64,000 bases of DNA from an uncultured Bacteroidales bacterium (GCA_947303465.1 CAMYYI010000003.1:1-64000), one strand, 5' to 3'. Counted from the first letter of the stretch, positions 7,888 through 16,703 are shown. Notes: a model not told the origin generated them from the sequence alone. Program-made: numbers and translations.

Positions 7888-8973
7888 ATGAAAAAACTGC
7901 TATTATCTGCCGTGATGCTCCTCATCGGGGGCATCACTGCTTTTGCCCAGGAAAGCGAATTCGAATGGAACGACATCACCACCTTGCATCTGGCCGCAAG
8001 CGGAAGCAAGGATTACAACCACTGCCTCAGGCAGTTTCTCCTGTTCGATGAAGCTACCGTAGACAGCCACCCCGAGATTTTTGACCGCTACCGCACCTTT
8101 GCGGAAGAGTATGGCCAGATTATGCTGGATACTGCTGTTCCCGAGGGCTTGCAAGCGTATGACGAGGGCATCGCACAGATGGAGAAAATGATTAAGGATC
8201 ATCCGGAAATGGCTGATATGCTTAAGGCTCAGATAGCGGAGCTCAAGGCTGCACGGATGGAGTTTGAAGGGATGGCCAGCCAGGAGAGGAAAGAGTTGTC
8301 CGTAGATCCGGTAGCCCTTCTTAAAGACTTGACAGCCATAGCGGTAGGCAAAAAGGCTTTTACCGGATGGCAGGATATGGGCGACGGTCTGTATGCAGTG
8401 ACCGACGCGCCACGCTACGGCACCACGGGCGAAACCACGGACATGCCGGAATCCAGCCGTTACACCTGGGGCTTAATCGACTCCAAGGGACGGGTTGTCG
8501 TTCCGATGAAATACAATAAGTTCCGCGACTATCACAAGGACTACGACATCATCTTTCCGGAAACCATAGACAAGAACGGAAAGGTTCGCGCAGGAGCGCT
8601 GGGCTACGACGGACGCATCCGCATCCCCTTCGAATATGATTCTTTGGGTTACGCTTTGTATGAGTACGGTTGCGTCTCCTTCTGGAAAGATGACAAGATG
8701 GGGCTGCTCACCCTGGACGGCAAGCTTATCCATCCGTTCGAGTTTTCCAACGCCGAGTGTATCGGCACCGGATGGGTGGTGAGCAAGACCGGTTCCGATT
8801 GGGGCGTAATGGACACCAAAGGCAACATAGTCATCCCCATGAAGTATAAAGACTACTGGGGCCTGGAGAACGACGAAGTCCAACTTGAGCGTCGCGACGG
8901 CCGCATCGACGCCTACCGGAACGGAGGCAACTTCGAATTCCTCCGCACATTTGACAAACCAGAAGGCTACTAG
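7888..8973 (+). CDS. Secreted WG-repeat protein
   Basis: A 361-residue protein with an N-terminal signal peptide cleaved after TAFAQ. The ATG at 7888 is preferred over a TTG two codons upstream. The N-terminal half is helical and charged (about 25-140). From residue ~185 come WG (KWG) repeats: WGLIDSKGRVVVPMKY, then KMGLLTLDGKLIHPFEF, then WGVMDTKGNIVIPMKY. WG repeats form small beta modules found in many Bacteroidales secreted proteins, and their ligand is not established. No promoter was seen; the gap to the OmpA-type gene is 58 bp of repeat, so the two may be cotranscribed. Confidence 0.85.
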   Translation: MKKLLLSAVMLLIGGITAFAQESEFEWNDITTLHLAASGSKDYNHCLRQFLLFDEATVDSHPEIFDRYRTFAEEYGQIMLDTAVPEGLQAYDEGIAQMEKMIKDHPEMADMLKAQIAELKAARMEFEGMASQERKELSVDPVALLKDLTAIAVGKKAFTGWQDMGDGLYAVTDAPRYGTTGETTDMPESSRYTWGLIDSKGRVVVPMKYNKFRDYHKDYDIIFPETIDKNGKVRAGALGYDGRIRIPFEYDSLGYALYEYGCVSFWKDDKMGLLTLDGKLIHPFEFSNAECIGTGWVVSKTGSDWGVMDTKGNIVIPMKYKDYWGLENDEVQLERRDGRIDAYRNGGNFEFLRTFDKPEGY

Positions 8974-9033
8974 GTGCCAGTCGGCGACGATTTCGGGGTG
9001 AAAACGTCGCCGGCTAACGAAAAAACACCTAGT
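8969..9033. repeat. Palindromic repeat copy 2 nested in an outer inverted repeat; likely bidirectional terminator
   Basis: GTCGGCGACG at the left and CGTCGCCGGC at the right (8980-9014) enclose TTTCGGGGTGAAAA, an inverse copy of the 4537-4572 element. It is bracketed by a further perfect 8-bp inverted repeat, ACTAGGTG (8969-8976) and CACCTAGT (9026-9033). The left arm includes the stop codon of the WG gene. The element lies between two convergent genes. Confidence 0.65.
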
Positions 9034-9042
9034 CAGCGTCAA

Positions 9043-10278
9043 TTAGGGGGTCAAAATGCCGCCAACTACTTCTTCGGCGACACGGCGGAGCGCTGCGGCA
9101 TCCTCTTCGGAGAGACCACATGACGGCACGACACCCACGAAACGGGTGCGGCCGGAGATGGTCAGCCAGGTCACGCAGGCCTTGAGATAGGAACCGGCGG
9201 CACTCTGGTGCTTTTCGTCATTGCTCAGAAGCTTTATGCCGGGGGCCTCGGCGCGCGCCCTCTTGAAGGCCCGGCCGACAAGGGTACGCTCGCATCCTGC
9301 GGCCTCGGAGATTATCAGGGTGCCCTCTTCGAGCCGTTGGTCGAACTCCTCCAGGGAAGCAAATCCACCGTTATCTACCGCAGGGTACGCCCAGGTGCTC
9401 TCTACGAAGACTCGGCATCCGGGCTGATTCTTGCGAATCATGTCTGCGAGTTCGCAAAAGGCGGCGCAGACATCGGCAAGGCTGTCAGGGGCGGCCGCGA
9501 ACTTTCCGGGCTCCTGGCTCTGCCCCTGTATTATGGCAAAATCGTAGCCGCGGGCAAGTTCGCACTGCGCCTGAGTCATCTCCAGGCCGCAATGCTGACG
9601 GTAGGTCTGCCCGCCCTTCAGGGAGGCGTTTACCTGTAGCCGGCAACCCTGCGAGAAAGCTATTTCCTGAAGCATGAACGGCTCGCCGAAGTAATAGGTG
9701 AACGAATTGCCTATCAGCAGGATACATTTCTCCGGATAGTTCTCTCCCGGTCCCAGTGGATTTAGGTACGCGCCCACGTAGCCGCGGCTTTTCAGGGTTA
9801 CAGTGTTCTCCGCTTCGTCGGCGCTCAGGATGCTGCCGTCCGTGGCATATGGGCTGCATACGCGGCAGCGCACCTTAAGGGAGTCACGAACCTCGTGAGC
9901 CAGCCGGTAAACCATAAGGAAGGTGGACGGATGGCGGACCGTTGAGCTAACTGTGCGGAACGAATACTCGGAAAGGCCGTCCTGATACACGAAGTCGGGA
10001 TCGCTGACCCACTCGCCGCCGTCGTAAAACTCCACCTTATAATGCAGGGGAGCCTTGGTGCCGGAGTTCTCCAGGCTAAGGTCGAACTGCACGTAAGTAT
10101 TTGCGGCCAAAACCGATACAGGGCGGGACAGTTCAATCGCATCGCCCTCAACCATGCCGCTGCGCACGAATGGATGGTTCTTGGAGAAAATCCAGAGGCC
10201 ATCTCTTTCCTGGGCATGCGCTCCCAGGGAGCATGCGACAGCAACAAGCGCCGCAAGCCAGAATCGCCGGCTATTCAT
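9043..10278 (-). CDS. Secreted SGNH/GDSL-type hydrolase (DUF4886-like)
   Basis: A 411-residue protein with a signal peptide ending at GAHA. Residues about 25-165 form a beta-rich N-terminal module. The hydrolase part begins at ILLIGNSFTYYF, where the GNS motif carries the likely catalytic Ser; AIIQGQSQEPG supplies the Gly/Asn-type oxyanion block, and SNDEKHQSAAG provides the Asp-x-x-His pair near residue 355. Such enzymes are usually esterases acting on acylated glycans or lipids; the substrate is not evident. It follows the TlpA-like gene with a 9-nt gap, so the two form an operon. Confidence 0.8.
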   Translation of the reverse strand: MNSRRFWLAALVAVACSLGAHAQERDGLWIFSKNHPFVRSGMVEGDAIELSRPVSVLAANTYVQFDLSLENSGTKAPLHYKVEFYDGGEWVSDPDFVYQDGLSEYSFRTVSSTVRHPSTFLMVYRLAHEVRDSLKVRCRVCSPYATDGSILSADEAENTVTLKSRGYVGAYLNPLGPGENYPEKCILLIGNSFTYYFGEPFMLQEIAFSQGCRLQVNASLKGGQTYRQHCGLEMTQAQCELARGYDFAIIQGQSQEPGKFAAAPDSLADVCAAFCELADMIRKNQPGCRVFVESTWAYPAVDNGGFASLEEFDQRLEEGTLIISEAAGCERTLVGRAFKRARAEAPGIKLLSNDEKHQSAAGSYLKACVTWLTISGRTRFVGVVPSCGLSEEDAAALRRVAEEVVGGILTP

Positions 10279-10287
10279 AGAACGGAT

Positions 10288-11388
10288 TTATTCGCCCAGA
10301 ACTTCTGCGAGTTTGGCTCCCAGGGCTTCCCCTCGGAGGTCGCGGGCAACCACTATGCCGTCCGGATCAACCAGCAGGCTGGCGGGGATGGACTTGACTC
10401 CGTAAGTGTCGGAAGCTACGGTTTCCCATCCCTTAAGGTCTGAGAGGTGAATCCATGGCATCTGGAGTTCATCTATGGCCTTGATCCATGCTTCCTTGTC
10501 GTTGTCGAAGGACAGGCCCACTATCTCCAGGCCCTTGTCGTGATACTTTTTGTAAGCCTCGACTACGTTGGGCATCTCCCTGCGGCAGGGACCGCACCAG
10601 GAAGCCCAGAAGTCTATGAAGACCCATTTGCCCTGGCCGACGAACTCGCTGAGTTTATGCATGTTGCCCTCGGTGTCAGGCTCTTCGATATCTATGAACT
10701 TCTTGCCGATGAGACCGTCCTTGACGGAGTTTGCCTCGGCCATGAGGGCGTTGAAATCTTCTACCTCCTTCTTGATTTTGAGGGTGTAGGGATGCCTGGC
10801 ATAAGGATATTTGGTATCGAACAGGTCGGCCTGCTCCTCTTCTTCAAGTACCTGGGCAATCTCTGCAATGAACGCGGCGGGAATAATGTTGTCGCGGTTC
10901 TCTTCCAGGATTCTCTTATACATGTCGCCGATGCCGGCAATCTTTGCATTGATTTCGTCGGCGCTGACCAGCTGCTCCTCCTCGCTCAGCTCGCTATACT
11001 CAGCTATTGCCTCCATTATCTCGCTATAAAGGTCGCCGGCCTCCTTGTCGCAGGCGTTCAGCTTTTCGTTGAGTTCGGAGCCCTTCACGCTGTTGTCTTC
11101 CAGGTTGATGGCAATGTCCTTGCCGTCGGCAAAGAAGATGGTCTGCCATTCATCCTCACCCTTCTGCACGTACATGAGGGCGTCTTTGTCTGCCTTGCCG
11201 CTGAAAAGCAGCGCTCCGTCCTCGATTTCTCCCGAGCCTACGGTATCCCCGGAAAGCTTGTCTACCAGGACCACTGAGGTTCCGTCGTCGGCACCGGAAA
11301 CGTTGATGCTGTAATTGACTTTACCGCCGTTGCAGGCACAGAACAAAACTGCCGAGAGGGCTGCGGAGAGGAATAGTATCTTTTTCAT
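10288..11388 (-). CDS. TlpA-like thioredoxin lipoprotein
   Basis: A 366-residue lipoprotein (signal with FCAC near residue 19). The N-terminal ~110 residues match the DUF4369-type beta domain found before many Bacteroidales thioredoxins. An acidic helical middle follows. The C-terminal ~140 residues are a thioredoxin/AhpC-TSA fold with FIDFWASWCGPCRREMPN (CxxC near 265) and the cis-Pro segment GVKSIPASLLVDPDG. It should act as a periplasmic disulfide reductase or in thiol relay. It is the first gene of a two-gene operon with the SGNH hydrolase; the promoter is at 11411-11418. Confidence 0.92.
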   Translation of the reverse strand: MKKILFLSAALSAVLFCACNGGKVNYSINVSGADDGTSVVLVDKLSGDTVGSGEIEDGALLFSGKADKDALMYVQKGEDEWQTIFFADGKDIAINLEDNSVKGSELNEKLNACDKEAGDLYSEIMEAIAEYSELSEEEQLVSADEINAKIAGIGDMYKRILEENRDNIIPAAFIAEIAQVLEEEEQADLFDTKYPYARHPYTLKIKKEVEDFNALMAEANSVKDGLIGKKFIDIEEPDTEGNMHKLSEFVGQGKWVFIDFWASWCGPCRREMPNVVEAYKKYHDKGLEIVGLSFDNDKEAWIKAIDELQMPWIHLSDLKGWETVASDTYGVKSIPASLLVDPDGIVVARDLRGEALGAKLAEVLGE

Positions 11389-11410
11389 ATTGACTTGGTT
11401 TATCGGTTTC

Positions 11411-11418
11411 CAAATATA
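11411..11418 (-). promoter_or_regulatory. -7 box TATATTTG for the TlpA-like gene
   Basis: The minus strand reads TATATTTG, a perfect TAnnTTTG match, 22 nt before the ATG at 11388. It lies only 2 nt from the stop codon of the upstream porin gene. Confidence 0.6.
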
Positions 11419-11419
11419 G

Positions 11420-12472
11420 CTATTTTCTGGAATAAACAGAGAAGCGCCAGGTAATGCCTATATCGAAGTTGTTCACCAGGTCGTGGTTGTCGCGGAAGTA
11501 TGCGGCATGCAGGCGCAGGCGCTCGTCCTTCAGCGGGAAATACTCCACCCCGGCGCCGTAGTAAAGGTAGTCGTTGCCGGCCGGCAGCACGAGGTCGAAA
11601 GAGCCCACGTGAGTGGCGGGCACGATTGCGTCCCACTCATGATTCCAGTCCGGGTCTATATTGGCGGCGTCGTTGCGCTCGTAGCCCACCTTGGTACAGA
11701 GGTTCCACTTGCCCAGGCTGAGTATGGCCTTGACTATGAAGGACCAGTCGCTGAACGGGTTAACCTGCTTGAAGGCAATGCGGTCTATAAAGTCCACGTC
11801 CACCACCAGCTTGCCCATGGGGAACTTGTTGCCCATCACCACCCAGTTCATCTTGCGGTGCAGCTCGTCCTCCACGAGGTTGTAACTCCAGATTGTCTTC
11901 CACCATGGGAAGAAACCGCCATTCCAGTAAAGGTTGTAGGAGTAAGAGTTCTGCGTAACCGGGGAAATGGGCGAGGGAATGAACTGAAGGCTGATATTCT
12001 GGCCCTCGATGGGCGTGAAAGTGGCGCTGACACCGAAAGCATAGTATTGCGACAGATGATTGCTGAAGGCACCATAATAATATACGTCGATAGGTGCGGA
12101 ATCGATTTCGTAACCGCCCACCATAATGGGGTGCTTGCCTGCCGTGAAAGACCATTTTGGCGATGCCTGCCAGGTAAGCCACAGGAAATCGGTGGCATTG
12201 AAGGGGTTCTTGTCGTCTATCTTCTTGTTGAGGCGCTGCCGCACGCGGAAGGTGAGGCCTTCTGCCAGCTGACCCTTGATGTGCAGGTTGAAGTAATCGC
12301 CCTGAAAATGCGAATCATACACTCCGGCTACGGTTTGCTGATGGAAGGTGGCACGGGTATCGAAAGACAGCTCCTCTATGAATGTATGCTGCGTCTGCGC
12401 CGCGTTTTCCTGGGCCAGTGCGGGCACGGCCGCTGAGAGCAGGCAGGTCAGAATCAGAATAGTCCGTTTCAT
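11420..12472 (-). CDS. Outer-membrane porin-like beta-barrel protein
   Basis: A 350-residue protein with a signal peptide cleaved after ALAQ. The rest consists of alternating amphipathic strands, with frequent aromatic residues at turns (YFNLHIKGQL, FLWLTWQASPKWSFTAGKHPI, YYGAFSNHLSQYYAFGV), and a terminal strand ending WRFSVYSRK. It resembles the phosphate-selective porin O/P or OprP-type families of Bacteroidota, where a KxP-type segment is common. The substrate cannot be told from sequence alone. It is transcribed on its own; the ATG is 9 nt after a TAGATTTG box. Confidence 0.75.
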   Translation of the reverse strand: MKRTILILTCLLSAAVPALAQENAAQTQHTFIEELSFDTRATFHQQTVAGVYDSHFQGDYFNLHIKGQLAEGLTFRVRQRLNKKIDDKNPFNATDFLWLTWQASPKWSFTAGKHPIMVGGYEIDSAPIDVYYYGAFSNHLSQYYAFGVSATFTPIEGQNISLQFIPSPISPVTQNSYSYNLYWNGGFFPWWKTIWSYNLVEDELHRKMNWVVMGNKFPMGKLVVDVDFIDRIAFKQVNPFSDWSFIVKAILSLGKWNLCTKVGYERNDAANIDPDWNHEWDAIVPATHVGSFDLVLPAGNDYLYYGAGVEYFPLKDERLRLHAAYFRDNHDLVNNFDIGITWRFSVYSRK

Positions 12473-12481
12473 ATATTAACG

Positions 12482-12489
12482 CAAATCTA
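12482..12489 (-). promoter_or_regulatory. -7 box TAGATTTG for the porin gene
   Basis: The minus strand reads TAGATTTG. Nine nt separate it from the ATG at 12472, so the mRNA would have almost no leader. Confidence 0.55.
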
Positions 12490-12529
12490 CTGCTTTCGGG
12501 GGTCTTTTCCAAATGTCCGCAAAAATACT

Positions 12530-12537
12530 TATATTGC
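12530..12537 (+). promoter_or_regulatory. Probable -7 box TATATTGC for the 12561 gene
   Basis: TATATTGC followed by AC is identical over ten bases with 6707-6716. The ATG at 12561 is 23 nt downstream. Confidence 0.4.
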
Positions 12538-12560
12538 ACAAAAATAGAGTTATCAGAGAT

Positions 12561-13400
12561 ATGGGATTTCTTAAGAATATTGTTGGCGGTGCCATCAGCG
12601 ACGGTATCGGCAACGCACTTAGCAAGGCGGTCGAAAAGGCCGTCGCTCCCGCTGCGGAAAGATTCGCAAACAAGCAGGCGGAGGCTATAGACAATGTATC
12701 CAAGAAAACCGCCGACGCCATGGAACAGTCCGCAGCTGCAATGGAGCAGTCTACCGCTGCTCTTGCGCAGGCGCAGAAAGATCTTGAGGCCGCCGCGGCC
12801 GGACAGCCCGTGTCCGCACAGCCGGCAGACGGTGCGGCCCCCGCAGAAGCACGTTCGATAACGGAAGAGGAGCGCAAGCAGGCCGCAGAAGCCGCTTCCG
12901 CACTCCGTGGCTTCGGGATGATGTTCTCCGGAGCCGTAGCCCAGGCCAAGAAAGAGGCAGAAGAGGAAGAAGCCAGGAAGAAGGCAGCAGAGGCCGCGAT
13001 TTTCACAGATTGGGAGCAGAACCTAGGAGCATTTCCCAAGTGGGACGTGGGCGGCAGCAACTTCGTCCTTGAGGAGGATACCCCTCGCAACGGCTATCCG
13101 GCATACCGCCTCATCCTCGACGGAAGGCCCTTCCTTGTAGAGGCTTACGCCGCCAAGCTGCGCTCCGCCGGCTTTATCGCCCGCGGCTGCAGCAATCCCC
13201 TGGACCTCAACGCCGACACCTACTACAAGATCATCGACGGCGTGTGCTGGAGCTGGAACCGCACCGACGCATGCGGAGACGGTCAGGTATGCACCTACTT
13301 CTATGTAGATACCCCGCCCCGCCAGGAGCCTCCACGCAACAACAACTCAGGCAGCGGCCTCGACGGCCTTGCCAAAGGTCTCTTCAAGAAACTGTTCTAA
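12561..13400 (+). CDS. Unknown protein with amphipathic helical N-terminus
   Basis: A 279-residue protein, not recognised. The start at 12561 (MGFLKNIVGG...) follows the likely promoter; an upstream in-frame ATG at 12513 precedes it. Residues 1-160 are Ala-, Glu- and Lys-rich with no Pro in the helical parts: a Gly-containing amphipathic opening (IVGGAISDGIGNALSKAV), an apolipoprotein-like repeat of Ala/Gln helices, and a highly charged segment (KKEAEEEEARKK). The C-terminal ~115 residues are globular, with FPKWDVGGSNFVLEED, a Cys pair (RGCSNP and VCWSW), and a Gly/Leu tail ending GLDGLAKGLFKKLF. The amphipathic ends suggest membrane contact; that is inference. Confidence 0.7.
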   Translation: MGFLKNIVGGAISDGIGNALSKAVEKAVAPAAERFANKQAEAIDNVSKKTADAMEQSAAAMEQSTAALAQAQKDLEAAAAGQPVSAQPADGAAPAEARSITEEERKQAAEAASALRGFGMMFSGAVAQAKKEAEEEEARKKAAEAAIFTDWEQNLGAFPKWDVGGSNFVLEEDTPRNGYPAYRLILDGRPFLVEAYAAKLRSAGFIARGCSNPLDLNADTYYKIIDGVCWSWNRTDACGDGQVCTYFYVDTPPRQEPPRNNNSGSGLDGLAKGLFKKLF

Positions 13401-13415
13401 ATTGAATATGCCCGG

Positions 13416-14639
13416 CTAGGCCTCCGCGAAGAGCCTGATGATATTCAGGATTACCGCGGAGGCTTTTTCCATGGACTCCACGGGGACCCACTCCATCTTG
13501 CCGTGGAAGTTCAGGCCGCCGGCGAAGATGTTGGGGCATGGGAGGCCCTTGAAGGATAGGTTGGCGCCGTCGGTGCCGCCGCGTATGGGCTGGATGTGAG
13601 GCTTGACTCCTGCCATCTCCATGGCGCGCACAGCCTTTTCTATGATATGGTAGTGCGGCTCCACCTGCTCCCTCATATTGTAGTACTGGTCTTTGATGGT
13701 CGGAGTAGCGGTGCCCTTGCCGTACTTGCCGTCGATGAACTCGCAGCAGCGGCGCATAACCTCCTTCTTCTGCTCGAACTTGGCGCGGTCGTGGTCACGG
13801 ATAATCCAGGTCACGGTGCTCTCCTCGACGGTGCCCTTGAAGCCCACAACATGGAAGAAGCCCTCGTAGTCCTGGGTGTATTCCGGCCGCTGATCCACCG
13901 GCAGCAGGGCTATCAGTTCCTGGGCTATCAGTATGGAATTCAGCATCTTGCCCTTGGCATAACCGGGATGCACATTGCGTCCCTGGATATGCACTACGGC
14001 CGATGCGGCATTGAAGTTCTCGAACTCCAGTTCTCCAAGCTCGCCTCCGTCCATGGTGTAGGCATAAGCGGCCCCGAAACGCTTTACATCGAACTTCACG
14101 ACTCCGCGGCCAATCTCCTCGTCGGGCGTAAAACCTATCTTGAGCTCGCCATGCTTGAACTCAGGATGCGACACTATGTACTCAACTGCATCCATGATTT
14201 CGGCAACTCCCGCTTTGTCATCGGCGCCCAGCAGCGTAGTGCCGTCTGTGGTAACCAGAGTCTCTCCCTTATGCCTGAGTAGCTCGGGGAAGTCGGCGGG
14301 GTCCAGCATCAGACCGGGCACGCCCTTCAGTGGAATGGCGCTGCCGTCGTAGTTCTTGATAATCTGCGGCTTGATGTCCTTGCCGCTGGCGTCCGGCGCC
14401 GTATCCACGTGGGCGATAAAGCCCACTGCCGGCACCTTTGCCTCTATGTTCGACGGAATAGTCGCCATTACGTATCCGTATTCATCCAGCTCCGCCTGTA
14501 CGCCCATGGCCTGCAGCTCGTCGCGCAGCATGCGCAGCAGGTCGAGTTCCTTAGCCTCCGAGGGCTGGGATTCGGATTCTTCGTTGCTCTGGGTATCCAC
14601 TGCAACGTATCTCAGAAATCGGTCTAAAATCTTTTCCAT
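13416..14639 (-). CDS. pepT: Peptidase T (tripeptide aminopeptidase)
   Basis: A 407-residue M20-family metallopeptidase that removes N-terminal residues from tripeptides in the cytoplasm. Recognisable blocks: FLRYVAVDTQSNE at the start, the first metal ligand in GFIAHVDTAPD, the bridging Asp in LLGADDKAGVAEIM, the Glu pair in FTPDEEIGRGV, and the C-terminal ligand region PIRGGTDGANLSFKGLPCPN. Length fits the family (about 405). It lies downstream of the OPT oligopeptide transporter with a 57-bp gap holding a repeat, so import and hydrolysis of small peptides are probably coupled. Confidence 0.96.
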   Translation of the reverse strand: MEKILDRFLRYVAVDTQSNEESESQPSEAKELDLLRMLRDELQAMGVQAELDEYGYVMATIPSNIEAKVPAVGFIAHVDTAPDASGKDIKPQIIKNYDGSAIPLKGVPGLMLDPADFPELLRHKGETLVTTDGTTLLGADDKAGVAEIMDAVEYIVSHPEFKHGELKIGFTPDEEIGRGVVKFDVKRFGAAYAYTMDGGELGELEFENFNAASAVVHIQGRNVHPGYAKGKMLNSILIAQELIALLPVDQRPEYTQDYEGFFHVVGFKGTVEESTVTWIIRDHDRAKFEQKKEVMRRCCEFIDGKYGKGTATPTIKDQYYNMREQVEPHYHIIEKAVRAMEMAGVKPHIQPIRGGTDGANLSFKGLPCPNIFAGGLNFHGKMEWVPVESMEKASAVILNIIRLFAEA

Positions 14640-14651
14640 TTTGCTTGTATT

Positions 14652-14722
14652 CTTAGATCCTTCGTCGTTTTCAAGCTCCTCAGGATGACATCATTGTCAT
14701 TCTGAGCGAAGCGAAGAATCTT
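14652..14722. repeat. Inverted pair of dispersed repeats forming a long hairpin; supplies the OPT stop codon
   Basis: Left arm: AGATCCTTCG ... CTCAGGATGACA (14655-14691). Right arm: TGTCATTCTGAG then CGAAGAATCT (14696-14720). The arms are inverted imperfect copies of each other and of the tandem unit at 7830-7880. The right arm lies inside the last codons of the OPT gene on the minus strand and gives its stop. It probably also acts as an attenuator between OPT and pepT. Confidence 0.75.
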
Positions 14723-16703
14723 TTTTCATCGACGCGTAAATCATGTAGCCACAAATGGCGAGGAACGGCACGACGGCCAGCATCTCGGCAGGAGCCGCAC
14801 CGGAAGCCCCGGCGGTGTTCCAGGAAGCCAGATACCAGTCTACGCCGGCAAACTTGAGTATGGCGGAAACCACACCCATGAGCGCACCGCCGGCGATGAA
14901 TCCGCTGGCTATCAGCGTTCCCTTCTCCTGGCGGGCAGAATTGACCGCGGCATCCTTGCTGCGGGTGCTCACGAACCAGGAAATGGCGCCGCCCACCAGT
15001 AACGGAAGGTTGAGGTCGATGGGAATGAACATTCCCAGGCAAAACGCAAGTGCCGGAACCTTAAGCACTGTAAGCAGCACTGCAATGACGGCACCTATAC
15101 CATAGAGCAGCCAGGGTGCGCTGCCGCCGTTCATCATAGGCTGGATGACGGCCGCCATGGCATTGGCCTGAGGGGCAACCAGGGCGCCCTCGCCCGTGAA
15201 CCCGTAGGTCTTGTTGAGCACCAGCATCACACCGCCCACGGTAGCCGCTGCAACCGCTACGCCCACAAACTTCCAGGCCTCCTGCTTGCGGGGCGTAGTG
15301 CCTATCCAGTAACCTATCTTGAAGTCGGTGATAAGACCGCCGGCCGTGCTCAGCGCCGTACATACTACGCCGCCGATGACCATGGCCGCAACCATGCCGG
15401 CGTTCCCCTTAAGCCCCACGGCCACCAGCACCAATGCGGTGATAATCAGGGTCATAATGGTCATGCCGCTCACCGGATTCGTGCCCACAATGGCGATGGC
15501 GTTGGCCGCAACGGTAGTAAAGAGGAAGGCGATCACCGCAACTATGATCAGCGCAATAATTGCCTGCCATACGTTGGTAACCACTCCCCCGAATGCAAAG
15601 AATGCGAAGATGGCGAGAAGGGTGAAAATGATGCCGGAGGTGACCACCCGCATGGGAAGGTCTTCCTGAGTGCGCTCCGTAGCGGCCGCGGCCTCTCCGG
15701 GCTTGCGCTTGAACTCACCCACCGCCAGCTTGACGGCGCTCTTGATAACTCCGGCACTCTTGATGATGCCGATTATGCCGGCAACCGCAATGCCTCCGAT
15801 TCCTATATGCCGGGCGTACTCCTTGAATATCTGCTCAGGAGCCATCTGGCCCACCGTCGCAGTGATACCGGTTCCCATTAGGTCGATGACCTGGCCGCCC
15901 CAGATGAGATTGATGAGCGGAATGATTATCAGCCACACCAGGAACGAACCGCAGCAGATTACGAAGGCGTACTTAAGGCCGATTATGTATCCCAGGCCGA
16001 GCACGGCGGCACCGGTGTTGAGCTTGAGCACCAGCTTGGCCTTGTCCGATACCACCTGTCCCCAGTGCATTACGGTAGTGCTCAGAGTCTCTGCCCAGGC
16101 TCCGAAGGTGGCCACTACAAAATCGTAAAGACCACCGACAAGGCCGGCCAGCACAAGGGTCTTGGCACTTCCGCCGCCGCTCTCTCCGCTCACCAGCACC
16201 TGCGTTGTAGCTGTTGCCTCAGGGAATGGATACTGGCCGTGCATGTCGTGCACGAAGTACTTGCGGAACGGTATGAGGAACAGGATGCCTAGCGCGCCTC
16301 CGAGGAGGGAACTGAGGAACATCTGCCAGAAATTCACGTCAAGACCGAGGATGTAGATGGCGGGAAGGGTAAAAATTGCACCCGCTACCACTACACCGGA
16401 GCAAGCTCCTATACTCTGGATAATGACATTCTGTGCCAGCCCGTCTTTCTTGCCGAGCAGGCCGGTCACACCGACCGCGATGATGGCGATAGGTATCGCC
16501 GCTTCGAATACCTGTCCTACCTTAAGTCCCAGGTACGCCGCCGCCGCTGAGAACAGGATCGTCATCAGGAGACCCATCGTCACCGAGTACGGCGTCACCT
16601 CGAGGGGCTTCTTCTCCGGACCCAGGAGGGGTTGGTACTTCTCCCCCGGAGCCAGTGGCCTGTGAGCGTTCTCTGGCAGCTTTACGCTTTTGCTCTCTTT
16701 CAT
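14697..16703 (-). CDS. OPT-family oligopeptide transporter
   Basis: A 668-residue inner-membrane protein with about 14-16 hydrophobic segments. It has the family's N-terminal block (LPENAHRPLAPGEKY, then TPYSVTMGLLMTILFSAAAAYLGL in two parts) and the signature FPEATATTQVLVSGE near residue 155. OPT proteins import oligopeptides or metal-chelating peptides by proton symport. The conserved N-terminal block supports a start at 16703, although this puts 182 nt inside the upstream ostA reading frame. The last residues (DSSLRSE) and the stop codon come from a dispersed repeat, so the native C-terminus has probably been replaced. Next comes pepT. Confidence 0.93.
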   Translation of the reverse strand: MKESKSVKLPENAHRPLAPGEKYQPLLGPEKKPLEVTPYSVTMGLLMTILFSAAAAYLGLKVGQVFEAAIPIAIIAVGVTGLLGKKDGLAQNVIIQSIGACSGVVVAGAIFTLPAIYILGLDVNFWQMFLSSLLGGALGILFLIPFRKYFVHDMHGQYPFPEATATTQVLVSGESGGGSAKTLVLAGLVGGLYDFVVATFGAWAETLSTTVMHWGQVVSDKAKLVLKLNTGAAVLGLGYIIGLKYAFVICCGSFLVWLIIIPLINLIWGGQVIDLMGTGITATVGQMAPEQIFKEYARHIGIGGIAVAGIIGIIKSAGVIKSAVKLAVGEFKRKPGEAAAATERTQEDLPMRVVTSGIIFTLLAIFAFFAFGGVVTNVWQAIIALIIVAVIAFLFTTVAANAIAIVGTNPVSGMTIMTLIITALVLVAVGLKGNAGMVAAMVIGGVVCTALSTAGGLITDFKIGYWIGTTPRKQEAWKFVGVAVAAATVGGVMLVLNKTYGFTGEGALVAPQANAMAAVIQPMMNGGSAPWLLYGIGAVIAVLLTVLKVPALAFCLGMFIPIDLNLPLLVGGAISWFVSTRSKDAAVNSARQEKGTLIASGFIAGGALMGVVSAILKFAGVDWYLASWNTAGASGAAPAEMLAVVPFLAICGYMIYASMKKDSSLRSE

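Noticed and set aside
8985..9007. GGCGACG repeats and the tandem TGTCATTCTGAGCGA units as a CRISPR array
   Set aside because: There are only two copies each, with no regular spacers and no cas genes nearby.
16522..16703. A later OPT start that would avoid the overlap with ostA
   Set aside because: Starting at a downstream Met would delete the LPENA...PGEKY block that OPT homologues share.
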